64,000 nt of DNA from Alteromonas sp. 1_MG-2023 (GCF_030547075.1 NZ_JAUOQH010000020.1:1-64000); one strand, 5' to 3'; counted from the first letter of the stretch, positions 1 through 9,860 are shown. A program made the numbers and translations. Notes: generated from the sequence alone by a model not told the origin.

Positions 1-77
1 GGAGCGGTAGTTCAGTTGGTTAGAATACCGGCCTGTCACGCCGGGGGTCGCGGGTTCGAGTCCCGTCCGCTCCGCCA
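1..77 (+). tRNA. tRNA-Asp (anticodon GTC)
   Basis: The first 77 bases fold as a complete tRNA: acceptor stem GGAGCGG pairs with CCGCTCC, the anticodon GTC lies at 35-37 in a normal seven-base loop, the T arm contains GGTTCGAGTCC, and CCA is encoded at 75-77. GTC reads aspartate codons. The gene begins at the window edge, so other tRNA genes could lie upstream. No integrase gene or attachment-like repeat of its 3' end is seen downstream in this window. Confidence 0.97.
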
Positions 78-408
78 TTTTCGGGAAAGCATTTAGACAC
101 CTACTTTTGACATATCTAGTCAGTCTCATCATCTTCTACTTTTCTATATTAATCTCTATCCTTTCCGATCAAGACATTAAACTATCATTTCCTAGTACAA
201 AAATTTCTCCAGCTATTGTTCTTCTCTAAATTGACATATACCAATCTTCTGCAATGCTTAAAATTCATCTGAAGTTTTACTTTAACCTTCAAATTATCGA
301 CTAACTTCATAAGCGTAAGCACACTATGCTTGTACGCAATGCATAGAGACGTTCATACGCAAAGCATAGATTTTGATATAGCGCTTGAATGGGTAGTAAT
401 GGGTACCG
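78..408. other. Intergenic region with repeated half-sites upstream of the EAL gene
   Basis: This 331-base AT-rich stretch holds no convincing gene. Near its right end are three copies of a GCATAG element: CTATGC at 324-329 (inverted), GCATAG at 341-346 and GCATAG at 364-369. The last two belong to 15-base direct repeats TACGCAATGCATAGA (333-347) and TACGCAAAGCATAGA (356-370), which differ by one base and start 23 bases apart. The first two copies form an inverted repeat. Their position 40-85 bases before the EAL start codon suggests a regulator binding region, but no regulator is identified. Confidence 0.4.
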
Positions 409-1962
409 ATGGCCAATAGTGATCAAAAGCAATTTTTCCTAGCTGATAGCCTTAAAGCAATAGCAGTATCGATTTTCTCTGTTGTAACGGTTAGCACTTT
501 ACTTGGGTTGTTAATGTTCTCGGTTATTAAAGAGCATGAGGAGGCCCGTGCAGACGATATTCTAGCCAACGTGCGTATGGTGTTTAAAGATGCTGAATCT
601 GCATTAGATTATTTGAATGCCCATCCTTATTACTCATGCAGTGAAGACAATTTAAACGAAATGAGGCGTACTTTGTTTCGTTCCCGCTTCGTAAAGGAAA
701 TCGGTTTTTTTGGCGATGGTAAATTACTGTGTAGCACCTATCTTGGTTTATTGAAGCACCCTATAGACGAAGCAACGCCTGACTTTATTACTGGGGTAGG
801 CGATGCATTTTGGATAAATACACCCTTAGAGCTTTTTGATAATCAATCGAAAGGCACTATAGCCAAGCGCGGACGCTATAATGCAGTGCTTGATATGGAA
901 GGGGTTATTGGTCTTAATTTTAATCAAGATTGGGCGCTTTTTTACAAAGGCGATAAGTTGTTTCAAATAGCAGGCAATGCTTCTCTTATGCCTCACGTGG
1001 CTCAATTAGATGATGGCAGCCTCACTACAAACTATTTATCTTTGAATTTAATTGAATGCGATAAGTACTACGCTTCCACATGTTTAAGTGTGGTTTCTGA
1101 TAAAGGCCGTATTTTTAATATTCACAAAGGTAAGTTGGTACTGTTCATTTGTGTCATGTTAATGACTGCTGCACTTTCTCACATGCTAACGTTTAACTAC
1201 CTTAGAAAGCGTCGCTCACTTGAATCTCGTATAAGTCGCGGGTTGAAGTCGGGTAAGTTCTATTGTTTGTACCAACCTTTTGTCATCCTTAAATCAGGCA
1301 ATGTTGTTGGATGTGAGGTATTAAGTCGTTTTGAAGATGAATTTGGGCCAATTTATCCCGATGAATTCATCCCTCAAGTGAAAGAGCTAAATAAAACGTG
1401 GGAATTCACCTCTGTCATGATTGAGTCGGCAATGAAAAGTCTAAACGAAAACGAGGATATTCCCGAGGGATTTAAAGTGTCCTTTAATCTTTTTCCGTCT
1501 GATTTTATGCAAGATGAGTTACTCGACTTAGATTGGGCGCTCAAGATGAACACCAAAAATTTTAAGCTAGTACTAGAAATTACTGAAGATGAACAATTGG
1601 CCACAGGCAGTGCGGTTAAACATATAAAAGCGCTTAAAAGCAGAGGCTTTTGGATGGCAATTGACGATTTTGGGGTAGGCTATTCCAACTTAAGCCAACT
1701 CAAATCGTTAAAATGCGAATTTTTGAAAATTGATCGAAGCTTTGTAATGGATATGGAAGATCACAGTATTCGTTCCTCTTTAATTCCCCACATTGTCAGC
1801 ATCGCTGATGAGCTCAAGGTCACCTTGATTGCTGAAGGGGTGGAGAATGCCGATCAATGCAGAGAACTCGTGGAAATGAATGTCGAGTATGGGCAAGGGT
1901 GGTTATTCGGCAAGCCTCAATCGGTTGAGAGCTTAGCGCAAACCATTAAGCTCTTATCGTAA
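409..1962 (+). CDS. EAL-domain cyclic-di-GMP phosphodiesterase with periplasmic CSS-motif-like sensor
   Basis: This 517-residue membrane protein should hydrolyse cyclic di-GMP to pGpG. Residues about 13-38 and 243-265 are hydrophobic and bracket a roughly 200-residue periplasmic part with several cysteines (SCS near 76, CST near 108, EC and TC near 217-225), as in the CSS-motif EAL proteins whose periplasmic disulfide state controls activity. The EAL domain follows: EVL replaces EAL, with FNLFPSDF, LEITED, DDFGVGYSNL, KIDRSF and AEGVEN all present, so the metal and substrate residues look intact. No diguanylate cyclase domain is present. The start has only a weak ribosome site. It ends 76 bases before lolD, a position where lolC would be expected. 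Confidence 0.88.
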   Translation: MANSDQKQFFLADSLKAIAVSIFSVVTVSTLLGLLMFSVIKEHEEARADDILANVRMVFKDAESALDYLNAHPYYSCSEDNLNEMRRTLFRSRFVKEIGFFGDGKLLCSTYLGLLKHPIDEATPDFITGVGDAFWINTPLELFDNQSKGTIAKRGRYNAVLDMEGVIGLNFNQDWALFYKGDKLFQIAGNASLMPHVAQLDDGSLTTNYLSLNLIECDKYYASTCLSVVSDKGRIFNIHKGKLVLFICVMLMTAALSHMLTFNYLRKRRSLESRISRGLKSGKFYCLYQPFVILKSGNVVGCEVLSRFEDEFGPIYPDEFIPQVKELNKTWEFTSVMIESAMKSLNENEDIPEGFKVSFNLFPSDFMQDELLDLDWALKMNTKNFKLVLEITEDEQLATGSAVKHIKALKSRGFWMAIDDFGVGYSNLSQLKSLKCEFLKIDRSFVMDMEDHSIRSSLIPHIVSIADELKVTLIAEGVENADQCRELVEMNVEYGQGWLFGKPQSVESLAQTIKLLS

Positions 1963-2038
1963 AAGCCATTATTCGGTTGGCGTGCCCGTCGTATCCGCGA
2001 TAACATGCATGTATTGTTAAAAGACGAAGAACGGCTGC

Positions 2039-2758
2039 ATGCAGGACGTATTACATTGCCGCAAAATCTGTAAAACTTATCAAGAAGGCGAGAACAGCAC
2101 GCCTGTATTGAACAACATTTCCCTTTCTATTAATGCTGGTGAGCACGTTGCTATTTTAGGTAGCTCGGGCTCTGGCAAAAGTACTTTGCTCCATTTACTT
2201 GGCGGGTTAGATACCCCTACTAGCGGCGAAGTATGGTTTAAAGGCGAGTCGCTTTTAGGTTTAAATGCTAAACAACTCGCTGCTTTACGCAATAAGGAAA
2301 TGGGTTTTATCTATCAATTTCATCACTTGTTAGGTGAATTCAGCGCGCTTGAAAATGTAGCCATGCCCCTTCGCATTGGCGGCGAAAGTGCTTCAGCAGC
2401 CAACGCTAAAGCCAAAGCCTTGTTGGATGACGTTGGGCTGTCGCATCGTGCCGAACATTTGCCAAGTGCATTGTCTGGCGGTGAACGCCAACGTGTCGCC
2501 ATTGCACGGGCATTAGTAACAGCGCCTTCAGTAGTATTGGCCGATGAGCCAACAGGAAATTTAGATGCCACTACGGGTGAGCAAATTTATCAGTTGCTCA
2601 AGCGGCTAAGCGAACAAAAGCACACTGCCTTTGTGGTAGTGACTCATGATATTACCCTTGCTAACCGCATGGATAGAGTACTTCGAATAAAAGATGGTGA
2701 ACTGCTCGATGACCAATCTGGGGTACAAACTGAGGCACTAACCGGGGCCCAAGGCTAA
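2039..2758 (+). CDS. lolD: Lipoprotein-releasing system ATP-binding protein LolD
   Basis: This is the ATPase of the LolCDE complex, which extracts outer-membrane lipoproteins from the inner membrane and passes them to LolA. At 239 residues it has the family length. Walker [10 protein letters not shown] is at 41-49, the Q loop YQFHH near 92-96, the ABC signature LSGGE at 145-149 and Walker B VVLADE at 165-170 followed by PTGNLD. The N-terminal part ([13 protein letters not shown]) aligns naturally with E. coli LolD, supporting the ATG start although the ribosome site is weak. The stop codon overlaps the lolE start in TAATG, so the two should be translated together. Confidence 0.96.
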   Translation: MQDVLHCRKICKTYQEGENSTPVLNNISLSINAGEHVAILGSSGSGKSTLLHLLGGLDTPTSGEVWFKGESLLGLNAKQLAALRNKEMGFIYQFHHLLGEFSALENVAMPLRIGGESASAANAKAKALLDDVGLSHRAEHLPSALSGGERQRVAIARALVTAPSVVLADEPTGNLDATTGEQIYQLLKRLSEQKHTAFVVVTHDITLANRMDRVLRIKDGELLDDQSGVQTEALTGAQG

Positions 2759-3984
2759 TGGCGCTAGCATGGCAATTGGCAAATCGGTTTCGCCGAGCAA
2801 AAGTGCAAAACCGTTTCATTTCTTTTATATCAATGTCGTCTACCGTGGGCATAGGTCTAGGCTGCTTTGTACTTATCTTATTGTTAAGTGTCATGAATGG
2901 CTTCGAACGAGAGTTAACCCAGCGTATTTTAACCGTTATTCCTCACGGCGAGCTGTACAGCACAGATAACTCAGGTATAGAGAATGTAGATGCACAGCTT
3001 TATCGCCTGAACCAAGACCCCAGAATAGCCAAAGTTGAACCCTACACTGAGTTAACGGGCATGTTGCAATTTAAAGGTGAGCTAAAAGCAATTGCACTCA
3101 CAGGTATAGCAGCCCAAACTCAAAATACATTTGATAAGCAAGTGAATGACGATCATTGGCAAAACTTCCTATCAAATAGCGATAGTGTGCTGATAGGCAA
3201 AGGCATTGCTAATAAGCTGAATATCGAAGTAGGCGACACCGTACAAGCACTCATTCCGGTCACCACCAAAGATTTACGTTTTAGTGCGCCTACCGCAATT
3301 ACATTAACCGTTGCAGGGTTCATGAGTGTAGGCGGCGAGCTTGATAACCAGCTCGGGTTAATGCATTTGGCTAAAGCTTCGGCTGCTGCAGGCATAGAAA
3401 GCAAAGCATTGGGTCTTCGTTTCACATTGCACGACCCTTTTTCAGCGTATTCTACTATGCGAGATATTGGCTATAGCTACCCACAAGCGGTGTATATGTC
3501 TGATTGGACCCGTACTCAAGGGCATTTATATAACGATATTCAGCTAGTAAGAACGGTGGTTTATATTGCTTTGGTGCTGGTGATTGCCGTGGCATGTTTT
3601 AATATCGTCTCGTCTTTAGTGATGGCCGTAAGGGAAAAGCAACCAGCCATCGCCATTTTAAAAACAATGGGCGCTACAGACACACTTATTCGTCGCACTT
3701 TTATGTTTCAAGGTGCGTTGAATGGCTTGATAGGCATAGTCGTCGGGGTCTCCTTGGCTATTGTAGTGGCCCCGAACCTTTCAACCATCGTTAAGTTCTT
3801 GGAAAATGTTTTCGGTGTTGAAGTATTATCAGGTGATATTTATTTTATCGATTTCTTACCTTCAGAATTGTTGTGGCAAGATGTAGGTGTAACCTGCGTG
3901 GTAGCTATCATAATGTCGGTATTAGCCACCTGGTATCCTGCTCACAAAGCCACTAAAGTTTCACCGTCACAATCTCTTCATTAA
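2758..3984 (+). CDS. lolE: Lipoprotein-releasing system membrane subunit LolE
   Basis: This 408-residue inner-membrane protein has the LolC/LolE layout: one membrane segment near residues 25-47, a large periplasmic domain (about 48-265), then three membrane segments near 267-290, 315-340 and 370-393. Sequence landmarks such as MNGFERELTQRIL, VIPHGE, ACFNIVSSLVMAV and the C-terminal DIYFIDFLPSEL match LolE rather than LolC. It forms the transport channel with LolD. Start and lolD stop overlap by one base. In E. coli a LolC partner is encoded just before lolD; here the partner must be elsewhere, or this subunit works as a homodimer as described for LolF-type systems. Confidence 0.9.
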   Translation: MALAWQLANRFRRAKVQNRFISFISMSSTVGIGLGCFVLILLLSVMNGFERELTQRILTVIPHGELYSTDNSGIENVDAQLYRLNQDPRIAKVEPYTELTGMLQFKGELKAIALTGIAAQTQNTFDKQVNDDHWQNFLSNSDSVLIGKGIANKLNIEVGDTVQALIPVTTKDLRFSAPTAITLTVAGFMSVGGELDNQLGLMHLAKASAAAGIESKALGLRFTLHDPFSAYSTMRDIGYSYPQAVYMSDWTRTQGHLYNDIQLVRTVVYIALVLVIAVACFNIVSSLVMAVREKQPAIAILKTMGATDTLIRRTFMFQGALNGLIGIVVGVSLAIVVAPNLSTIVKFLENVFGVEVLSGDIYFIDFLPSELLWQDVGVTCVVAIIMSVLATWYPAHKATKVSPSQSLH

Positions 3985-4004
3985 TTAGCTCACAACAAGT
4001 GCGA

Positions 4005-4036
4005 AATGATGAAGCAGGGCAATGATGAAGCAGGGC
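4005..4036. repeat. Tandem duplication of a 16-base unit
   Basis: The unit AATGATGAAGCAGGGC occurs twice in perfect tandem, at 4005-4020 and 4021-4036, just after lolE. It lies in a 308-base non-coding gap that otherwise contains only the terminator described at 4233-4270. It is most simply a local slippage duplication. Confidence 0.8.
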
Positions 4037-4232
4037 AATTATGAAACTTGGCGGGGCGTAGTTGAGGAAATTGCATTACTGCAAGGGTACGAGGCTTAGC
4101 CCAGATAACGAGCACTTTAATAAGGCACTTACCCAAACATTAGCTATAAGATGTTAGCGATGAGAGATAAGCGATAAGAAACAGGGTATGAAAATTCTGG
4201 TACAGAAAATTAGATCGGAGGCACTAGATATC

Positions 4233-4270
4233 AAAAAAGGGTTAGCACTTCAAATGGCTAACCCTTTTTT
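4233..4270. terminator. Bidirectional rho-independent terminator
   Basis: A 14-base perfect stem (4233-4246 with 4257-4270) starts AAAAAAGGGTTAGC and closes on a 10-base loop. It gives a T run on either strand. It sits 23 bases beyond the stop of the minus-strand symporter gene and also lies downstream of lolE, so it may end both transcripts. Confidence 0.85.
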
Positions 4271-4292
4271 GTGTTAAAAAGAAAAGGTGAAG

Positions 4293-5639
4293 TTAAGCGT
4301 TCTTATCAAACTCGCTAAAATTAACATCTTCTTCTTTCTCACCTGCATGTTCATCGTAATAGACATCCTCATTAAGTGAGTTTTCACTTTTGGCGACGAC
4401 ACATGACACCATACAATCACCGGTAATGTTCACCGCAGTTCGGGTCATATCAAGTAAACGGTCGACACCTATAATTAGCGCAATCCCTTCAACAGGTAAG
4501 TTGACTTGCTGTAGTACCATGGCAAGCATGATCAAGCCTACACCCGGCACACCGGCTGTGCCGATAGATGCCAGCGTTGCCGTTAGCACCACCATCATAT
4601 AATCGCCTAGACTCAAATCAACGCCATAAACCTGCGCAATAAATACCGTTGCCACACCCTGCATAATAGCGGTGCCATCCATATTAATAGTGGCGCCGAG
4701 CGGCAAGGTGAAAGACGCGACAGAGTTCTTTATACCTAGTTTATTTCGTGCGGTTTCCATGGTGACTGGAAGGGTAGCGCTGCTGCTAGAAGTACTAAAT
4801 GCAAACAAGGCTGCATCGCGCATTTTTTTCAGCAGCACGACTGGGCTCAAACCGCTCAATAGTTTAAGCAATATTGAGTAGGTCACTAATCCATGAATGA
4901 TAAGCACACCAAATACTAAGAAGAAGTATTTTGCCAAGCTAAAGATAGTATCGCCACCAATGGTAGAGAACAGCTTAGCCATCAGTACAAACACGCCGTA
5001 AGGTGCAAGGTTCATGATGATAGTAACAAGGCGCATGATCACCGTGTTGATATCTTCAAAAAATGCACTAACCCGTTTACCGGCTTCGCCAGTCATCGCC
5101 ATCGAAATACCGAATAACACGGCAAATACGATGATTTGAAGCATATTGCCTTGCGCCATTGAATTAATGGGGTTGCTAGGGAACATGTTAACAATTACAT
5201 CTGAAAGACTAGGTGCAGTCTTCGCTTCGAAAGAAGCTTCTGTGGTTAAATTTAACCCTTCCCCTGGCGAAATAAGTAAAGCCATACTCATTGCCAGTGT
5301 GATGGCTATTGCTGTCGTGAGAACATAAAGGCCAACCGATTTTGCCCCTAAGCGGCCTAACTTACTAGGGTCAGAAAGTGTACTGGTGCCGCAAATAAGC
5401 GAAACGAATACTAAAGGCACCACTAACATTTTTAAACTAGCGATAAAAATCTGCCCAAGGGTAGAAAATATACCATCTACAAAAATGCTATACGTAGAGA
5501 ATTGGAAACCAAATATCGAAAAAGTAAAATCTCCGCTATCATCGAATAATAATTGAAGAAGCACACCTATCACGATACCGGCAATCATGCCGATAAAGAT
5601 TCTGGTGGTTAAACTAAACTTATGTGCAGACTGAGACAT
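4293..5639 (-). CDS. Dicarboxylate/acidic amino acid:cation symporter (DAACS family)
   Basis: This 448-residue protein belongs to the GltP/GltT/DctA family (SLC1-type elevator transporters) and should import glutamate, aspartate or a C4-dicarboxylate with Na+ or H+. The serine-rich hairpin motif SSSSATLPV, the NMDGT motif of segment 7 and the segment 8 motif DMTRTAVNITGD are all present. The arginine in this last motif corresponds to the residue that binds the substrate side-chain carboxylate, which favours acidic over neutral substrates. An acidic tail (EKEEDVNFSEF) closes the protein. The start is supported by AGGAAA upstream. It is divergent from the Ig-repeat lipoprotein gene and ends before the terminator at 4233-4270. 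Confidence 0.9.
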   Translation of the reverse strand: MSQSAHKFSLTTRIFIGMIAGIVIGVLLQLLFDDSGDFTFSIFGFQFSTYSIFVDGIFSTLGQIFIASLKMLVVPLVFVSLICGTSTLSDPSKLGRLGAKSVGLYVLTTAIAITLAMSMALLISPGEGLNLTTEASFEAKTAPSLSDVIVNMFPSNPINSMAQGNMLQIIVFAVLFGISMAMTGEAGKRVSAFFEDINTVIMRLVTIIMNLAPYGVFVLMAKLFSTIGGDTIFSLAKYFFLVFGVLIIHGLVTYSILLKLLSGLSPVVLLKKMRDAALFAFSTSSSSATLPVTMETARNKLGIKNSVASFTLPLGATINMDGTAIMQGVATVFIAQVYGVDLSLGDYMMVVLTATLASIGTAGVPGVGLIMLAMVLQQVNLPVEGIALIIGVDRLLDMTRTAVNITGDCMVSCVVAKSENSLNEDVYYDEHAGEKEEDVNFSEFDKNA

Positions 5640-5748
5640 TAAAATTTCCTGTACATTTTTATATTTTTATTTAGTGTGACAGATTCTATTGATTTTAAAA
5701 CATAAAAAACGACCCATTTGTCATTTATTAGAGGTTCAGGAACGAATT

Positions 5749-8358
5749 ATGCGACAAATTACGCAAGTCTTATTTAAGACACTCTGGCTATTTAGTGCAC
5801 TTTTTATACTAACAGCATGTGGAGGAGGCGATTCAGTCTCCAGGGATGATACTAGTGGCACGGATGATGGTGATGATACTAGCACTACTATTAACGTTGT
5901 ATTAACTGTTCAAAATGCTAGTGGCGAAACTGATCGCAACTTAACTTCGGATAACATCCTTACTGTTTTGGCTACGGTTACCAACTCTGATGGTGAAACT
6001 CAAGCCGACCAACTTGTTACTTTTTCTTTAAGTAATTCAGAACTTGCTGTATTTGGTAACGATACCGCTACAGCACGCACTGACGACAGCGGCGTGGCAA
6101 GGATTACCATTAATGCCAGCACCGCATCCGGTGATGGCGAAATTACGGGTACCTTAAGTAGTGGTGAAACCGGCTCCACGACCTTTTCGGCGGTAGGCAG
6201 TGCAACTGTAGACCCTGCAACAACGGTATCGTTGGAATTGCAAAATGCCGCAGGTGAAGCAGATAGTGATTTATCTACGGAAAATAGCCTAACTGCCGTA
6301 GCTACCGTATTGAACAGTGAAGGTGAGCCACAAGAAGACTTAATCGTTACCTTCACACTAAGCAATGACGAATTAGCTGTTTTTGGAAATGATACGGGTA
6401 CTGCCCGTACAAACGAGAACGGTATGGCAAGTATCAGCGTTGCTGTTGGTACGGTATCGGGCGATGGGGAATTAATAGCTACCCTTTCAACCCTTGAAAG
6501 CGACACGGTTACCTTCAGTTCTACTGGAAGCGTTACTGTTAGCGAAGACCCTGCATCACTGCAATTATACGCAAGTGCGGTTCAGTTGGCCTCAAGTGGT
6601 TCAGATGACATTGAGCTAATCGCATTAATTAAAAACGAGCAAAGCGTGCTGATGGAAGGTGTTGAAGTTAACTTTTCTGCCAGCAATGAAGCCGGTGTTG
6701 AATTGCAACTAACGCAATCTACCACCACCGCCGATGGTACTGCCAGAGCTTTAGTTTCTACTCAGAACGATGCCTCAAACCGCACGGTAACCCTTACGGC
6801 TCAAACTGGTTCGCTAGTTGAAACTGTTGATATTCTAATTACGGGCACGGAAGTAACAATTAATGGCTCAAATTCAGTAATTTTGAATGACACAGCAGAA
6901 TATACGCTGCGTGTTCAAGACTCTGATGGGGTAGCGATACCTAACCGAACTATTGAGTTAGAAGCTAACAATGGTTCGCTTAGCGAAACCTCAGTTAATA
7001 CTGGCGCAGATGGACAAGCTACCATTACCTACACAGCGACTACTTCGGGTGAAGACATCATTACTGCTTCATCGCTTAATGCCACAGTAGAGTTTGAATT
7101 AGATGTTCAACAAGACGAATTTAGTTTTGTGGTAGTGCCTGCTGAAGAAGTTTCATTAAATGAAGAAGCCACAATAAGTGTTCAATGGTTACAAGATGGT
7201 AACCCAGCAGTTGGCTACGATGTGACATTTAGCACTTCACGAGGCGAGATTGTGGGTGCGGCGTCAGTCACTACTGGCGCTGATGGTATTGCTTCAGTTT
7301 CAATAGAGTCTGACAATGCGGGTTTTGCTTCTATTACTGCAACAGGTACTGAACCAGGGGATGAATTATCTGTAAATGCGGTTACGCAAGTTGAATTTAT
7401 TGCTGTTGAACCATTTACCTTGATAGCAGATGCTACACCTGACCTTATCGGGCCTGATGGCCAAACAAGCACTATTACTGCAGTGGTAAGAGACCCTTCA
7501 GGTAACTTAGTTAAAAATACCGTGGTTAACTTTAACGTTGATGACGTATCTACAGGCTCTATTTCACCGTCACAATCTACTACTGACAGCAGTGGTATCG
7601 CCTCTACGGTATTTACTTCAGGCGCACCTTCAAGTGAAGATGCGGTTATTGTTCGTGCTTCTGTAGCAAGCGATGAAACCATTACTGATGAAGTGTATAT
7701 GACAGTAGGTGACAGAGCTTTTGATATTTCAATTGGAACAGGCAATGAAATTGAAGAGCCTGATTCAACCACTTACCTAAAACGTTTTGCTGTGTTTGTT
7801 TCTGATTCAGCTGGCCAACCTGTTAGTGGCGTTGAGTTAACAGCCTCTGGTACACCAGTTAAGTACAGCGATGGTGGTACATACTATAAAGGCTACTCGG
7901 AGTGGGATGAAGACGAATCCATCCATGTTCTCTATGTTACTGCTACATGCCAAAATGAAGACATTGACGGAGATGGAATTCTCTATTTAGGAGAGGATGA
8001 TAACGATAATGGCGATCTTGATCCGGGAGAAGACGACAATGGTGACGGGTTATTGGATTTAGGTGAAGACAATAATAATGACGGATTTTTAACTCCCGGT
8101 ATTGTAGGTACTTTAACTTTTGCTGATACAAGCGTAACCGATGAAAATGGTCAGGCAGAATTAGAATATCGTTATCCAGCAAGTTATGGTGGCTGGTATA
8201 ATATTGTGATTACTATTTTCGGTCAGTCTACCGGTAGTGAAGCAAGTCAAAATCACTATTACAGCTTAGGGATTTCTTCTGACGACTTAACAAATGAAGG
8301 AGCAGGTCTTCCTGCGAACCCATTCGGGTCTGAAGCGGATTGTAGTACTATCAATTAG
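5749..8358 (+). CDS. Ig-like repeat surface lipoprotein with calcium-binding-type repeats
   Basis: The ATG at 5749 is preferred over a TTG 60 bases upstream because AGGAA lies seven bases before it and the protein then begins with a standard lipoprotein signal (hydrophobic 8-20, lipobox LTAC, cysteine 24). The mature 846 residues are a chain of about six or seven bacterial Ig-like domains of roughly 100 residues (Big_1/invasin type). The first two (about 50-155 and 160-265) are near duplicates. Around residues 738-784 are four acidic loops of the DxDxDGxxxxGE kind, as in calcium-binding repeats. It is probably an outer-membrane-anchored adhesin or structural spacer; no catalytic domain is visible. 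A strong terminator follows. Confidence 0.8.
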   Translation: MRQITQVLFKTLWLFSALFILTACGGGDSVSRDDTSGTDDGDDTSTTINVVLTVQNASGETDRNLTSDNILTVLATVTNSDGETQADQLVTFSLSNSELAVFGNDTATARTDDSGVARITINASTASGDGEITGTLSSGETGSTTFSAVGSATVDPATTVSLELQNAAGEADSDLSTENSLTAVATVLNSEGEPQEDLIVTFTLSNDELAVFGNDTGTARTNENGMASISVAVGTVSGDGELIATLSTLESDTVTFSSTGSVTVSEDPASLQLYASAVQLASSGSDDIELIALIKNEQSVLMEGVEVNFSASNEAGVELQLTQSTTTADGTARALVSTQNDASNRTVTLTAQTGSLVETVDILITGTEVTINGSNSVILNDTAEYTLRVQDSDGVAIPNRTIELEANNGSLSETSVNTGADGQATITYTATTSGEDIITASSLNATVEFELDVQQDEFSFVVVPAEEVSLNEEATISVQWLQDGNPAVGYDVTFSTSRGEIVGAASVTTGADGIASVSIESDNAGFASITATGTEPGDELSVNAVTQVEFIAVEPFTLIADATPDLIGPDGQTSTITAVVRDPSGNLVKNTVVNFNVDDVSTGSISPSQSTTDSSGIASTVFTSGAPSSEDAVIVRASVASDETITDEVYMTVGDRAFDISIGTGNEIEEPDSTTYLKRFAVFVSDSAGQPVSGVELTASGTPVKYSDGGTYYKGYSEWDEDESIHVLYVTATCQNEDIDGDGILYLGEDDNDNGDLDPGEDDNGDGLLDLGEDNNNDGFLTPGIVGTLTFADTSVTDENGQAELEYRYPASYGGWYNIVITIFGQSTGSEASQNHYYSLGISSDDLTNEGAGLPANPFGSEADCSTIN

Positions 8359-8376
8359 CCTTAAGTTAATTAATAC

Positions 8377-8404
8377 AAAAAAGCCGGCGTAAGCCGGCTT
8401 TTTT
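8377..8404. terminator. Bidirectional rho-independent terminator
   Basis: The stem AAAAAAGCCGGC (8377-8388) pairs with GCCGGCTTTTTT (8393-8404) around a GTAA loop. It lies between the converging Ig-lipoprotein gene and astB and serves both strands. Confidence 0.92.
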
Positions 8405-8420
8405 ATAGTTAAAACAATAA

Positions 8421-9761
8421 CTAATCTTGCTGGAATGGATATACAGATCCAAGCTTTAATAGCTGGGTAAGTTCATCCAAGGCAGTACGTGATTCAATAA
8501 GTAAATGCGGGTCGCGTAAATCGTCTTCGGTGAGTGCATCACGGTAGTGTTTATCTACCCACTTGTTAAGGCGTGCAAACTGGAAGTCGTTAATTAAGGT
8601 TGATGGGTTAACTGCATCAAGTTCTTGATCGTTCATGGCTACCCGTAAGCGCAAGCAAGCGGGGCCGCCACCATTACGCATACTTTGCTTAACATCAAAA
8701 TAGTTCACCGATTTTATCGGCGTGCCCAAGGTAACTAGCTTGTCTAAATAACGCTTAACTGCATCGTTTTCTTCACAATTTGTAGGGGCAATAATTGTCA
8801 TGTCACCGTTGGGTAAGGTGATAATTTGCGTATTGAAAAGATAGGTTTTAATGGCATCTTGTACCGATACTTCATCAGTAGGTACTTCAATAAGATGCAG
8901 CGGTGAATCACCAAACTTAGTTTGTAATTCTTTTAGCCCAGCGTCTTTTTTATAAAAAGCTTGGTCGTGATAGAACAACACGTTTTGGTTGCCCACGGCT
9001 ATCACGTCGTTATGGAAAACCCCTTGGTCGATAACATCAGGGTTTTGTTGCATGTACACCACACCTTCTTCACTTAATCCATGCAAGCGTGCTACCGCTT
9101 GGCATGCTTCTAGTGTTTGGCGGGCAGGAAATTTGGTTGGTGCAGGCTTACTGGGGTCGAAAGCGTGACGACCGTAAACAAATAACTCAACACCCGCATG
9201 GCTGTAATCTGAACACAAGCGGGTGTGGTTGGCTGCGCCTTCGTCACCAAAATGTTCGTTATCTGGCAAGTGTAAGTGGTGAGCAAAGTGTTTTTCATTT
9301 GCGAAGGTGGCTTTTAAAATATTACCGGTTACTTGCGGCTCTAACGAACGATGAAACTTGTTTGTTAAGTTTGCAGGTGTAAAATGCACGCGGCCATCGG
9401 CCGTATCAGCGCTTGGAGAGACTGTGGCGGCGTTTGCTGTCCACATGCTTGATGCAGAGCAACATGCTAGGAATATCTCTCTAGATTGCTTTGCAGCGCT
9501 TTCTAGCACTCTGGCATCTGAACCAGAAAAGCCGAGTCGACGTAATGCTGCTATGTCTGGGCGTTCTTGAGGCGCAAGTACGCCTTGCATCATGCCCATG
9601 TCAGACAAGGCTTTCATTTTTAGTAAGCCTTGTTTTGCGGCTTGTTTGGGGCTACTTACTGCATTGGCATTGTTTAGGGAAGCAACATTGCCAAACGACA
9701 ATCCGGCATAGTTATGGGTTGGGCCAACGAGCCCATCAAAGTTAACTTCAAATTGCTTCAT
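8421..9761 (-). CDS. astB: N-succinylarginine dihydrolase AstB
   Basis: This enzyme hydrolyses N2-succinylarginine to N2-succinylornithine, two ammonia and CO2 in the arginine succinyltransferase (AST) pathway. At 446 residues it has the usual length. The catalytic triad of the family is in place: Glu174 in GDEGAANH, His250 in QGVFHND and Cys369 in [11 protein letters not shown]. The N-terminal [20 protein letters not shown] is also characteristic. No other ast gene (astC, astA, astD, astE) adjoins it, so the pathway genes are split in this genome. Confidence 0.97.
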   Translation of the reverse strand: MKQFEVNFDGLVGPTHNYAGLSFGNVASLNNANAVSSPKQAAKQGLLKMKALSDMGMMQGVLAPQERPDIAALRRLGFSGSDARVLESAAKQSREIFLACCSASSMWTANAATVSPSADTADGRVHFTPANLTNKFHRSLEPQVTGNILKATFANEKHFAHHLHLPDNEHFGDEGAANHTRLCSDYSHAGVELFVYGRHAFDPSKPAPTKFPARQTLEACQAVARLHGLSEEGVVYMQQNPDVIDQGVFHNDVIAVGNQNVLFYHDQAFYKKDAGLKELQTKFGDSPLHLIEVPTDEVSVQDAIKTYLFNTQIITLPNGDMTIIAPTNCEENDAVKRYLDKLVTLGTPIKSVNYFDVKQSMRNGGGPACLRLRVAMNDQELDAVNPSTLINDFQFARLNKWVDKHYRDALTEDDLRDPHLLIESRTALDELTQLLKLGSVYPFQQD

Positions 9762-9860
9762 ACTTTCCCTCTATTTGGTGTTTGAGCGTTTGACCGCTAC
9801 CCTATAAATGCATAAGCCAAAGTTTCGGCGGTATTTACTGAGCAGCAAATCGAAACAAAT

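Noticed and set aside
1-408. tRNA-Asp as a possible integration site for a genomic island.
   Set aside because: No integrase, no repeat of the tRNA 3' end downstream, and the genes that follow (EAL, lolDE) look chromosomal.
1963-2073. A 34-codon open stretch directly after the EAL stop, in the same frame, running into lolD.
   Set aside because: No start with a ribosome site, no recognisable family, and it overlaps the well-supported lolD start. Treated as chance.
4005-4036. 16-base tandem duplication as a possible CRISPR or phase-variable repeat.
   Set aside because: Only two copies with no spacers, non-coding and not at a promoter.
6000-6506. 168-codon ORF opposite the Ig-repeat lipoprotein gene.
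   Set aside because: A shadow of a repetitive gene, with no signal and no ribosome site.
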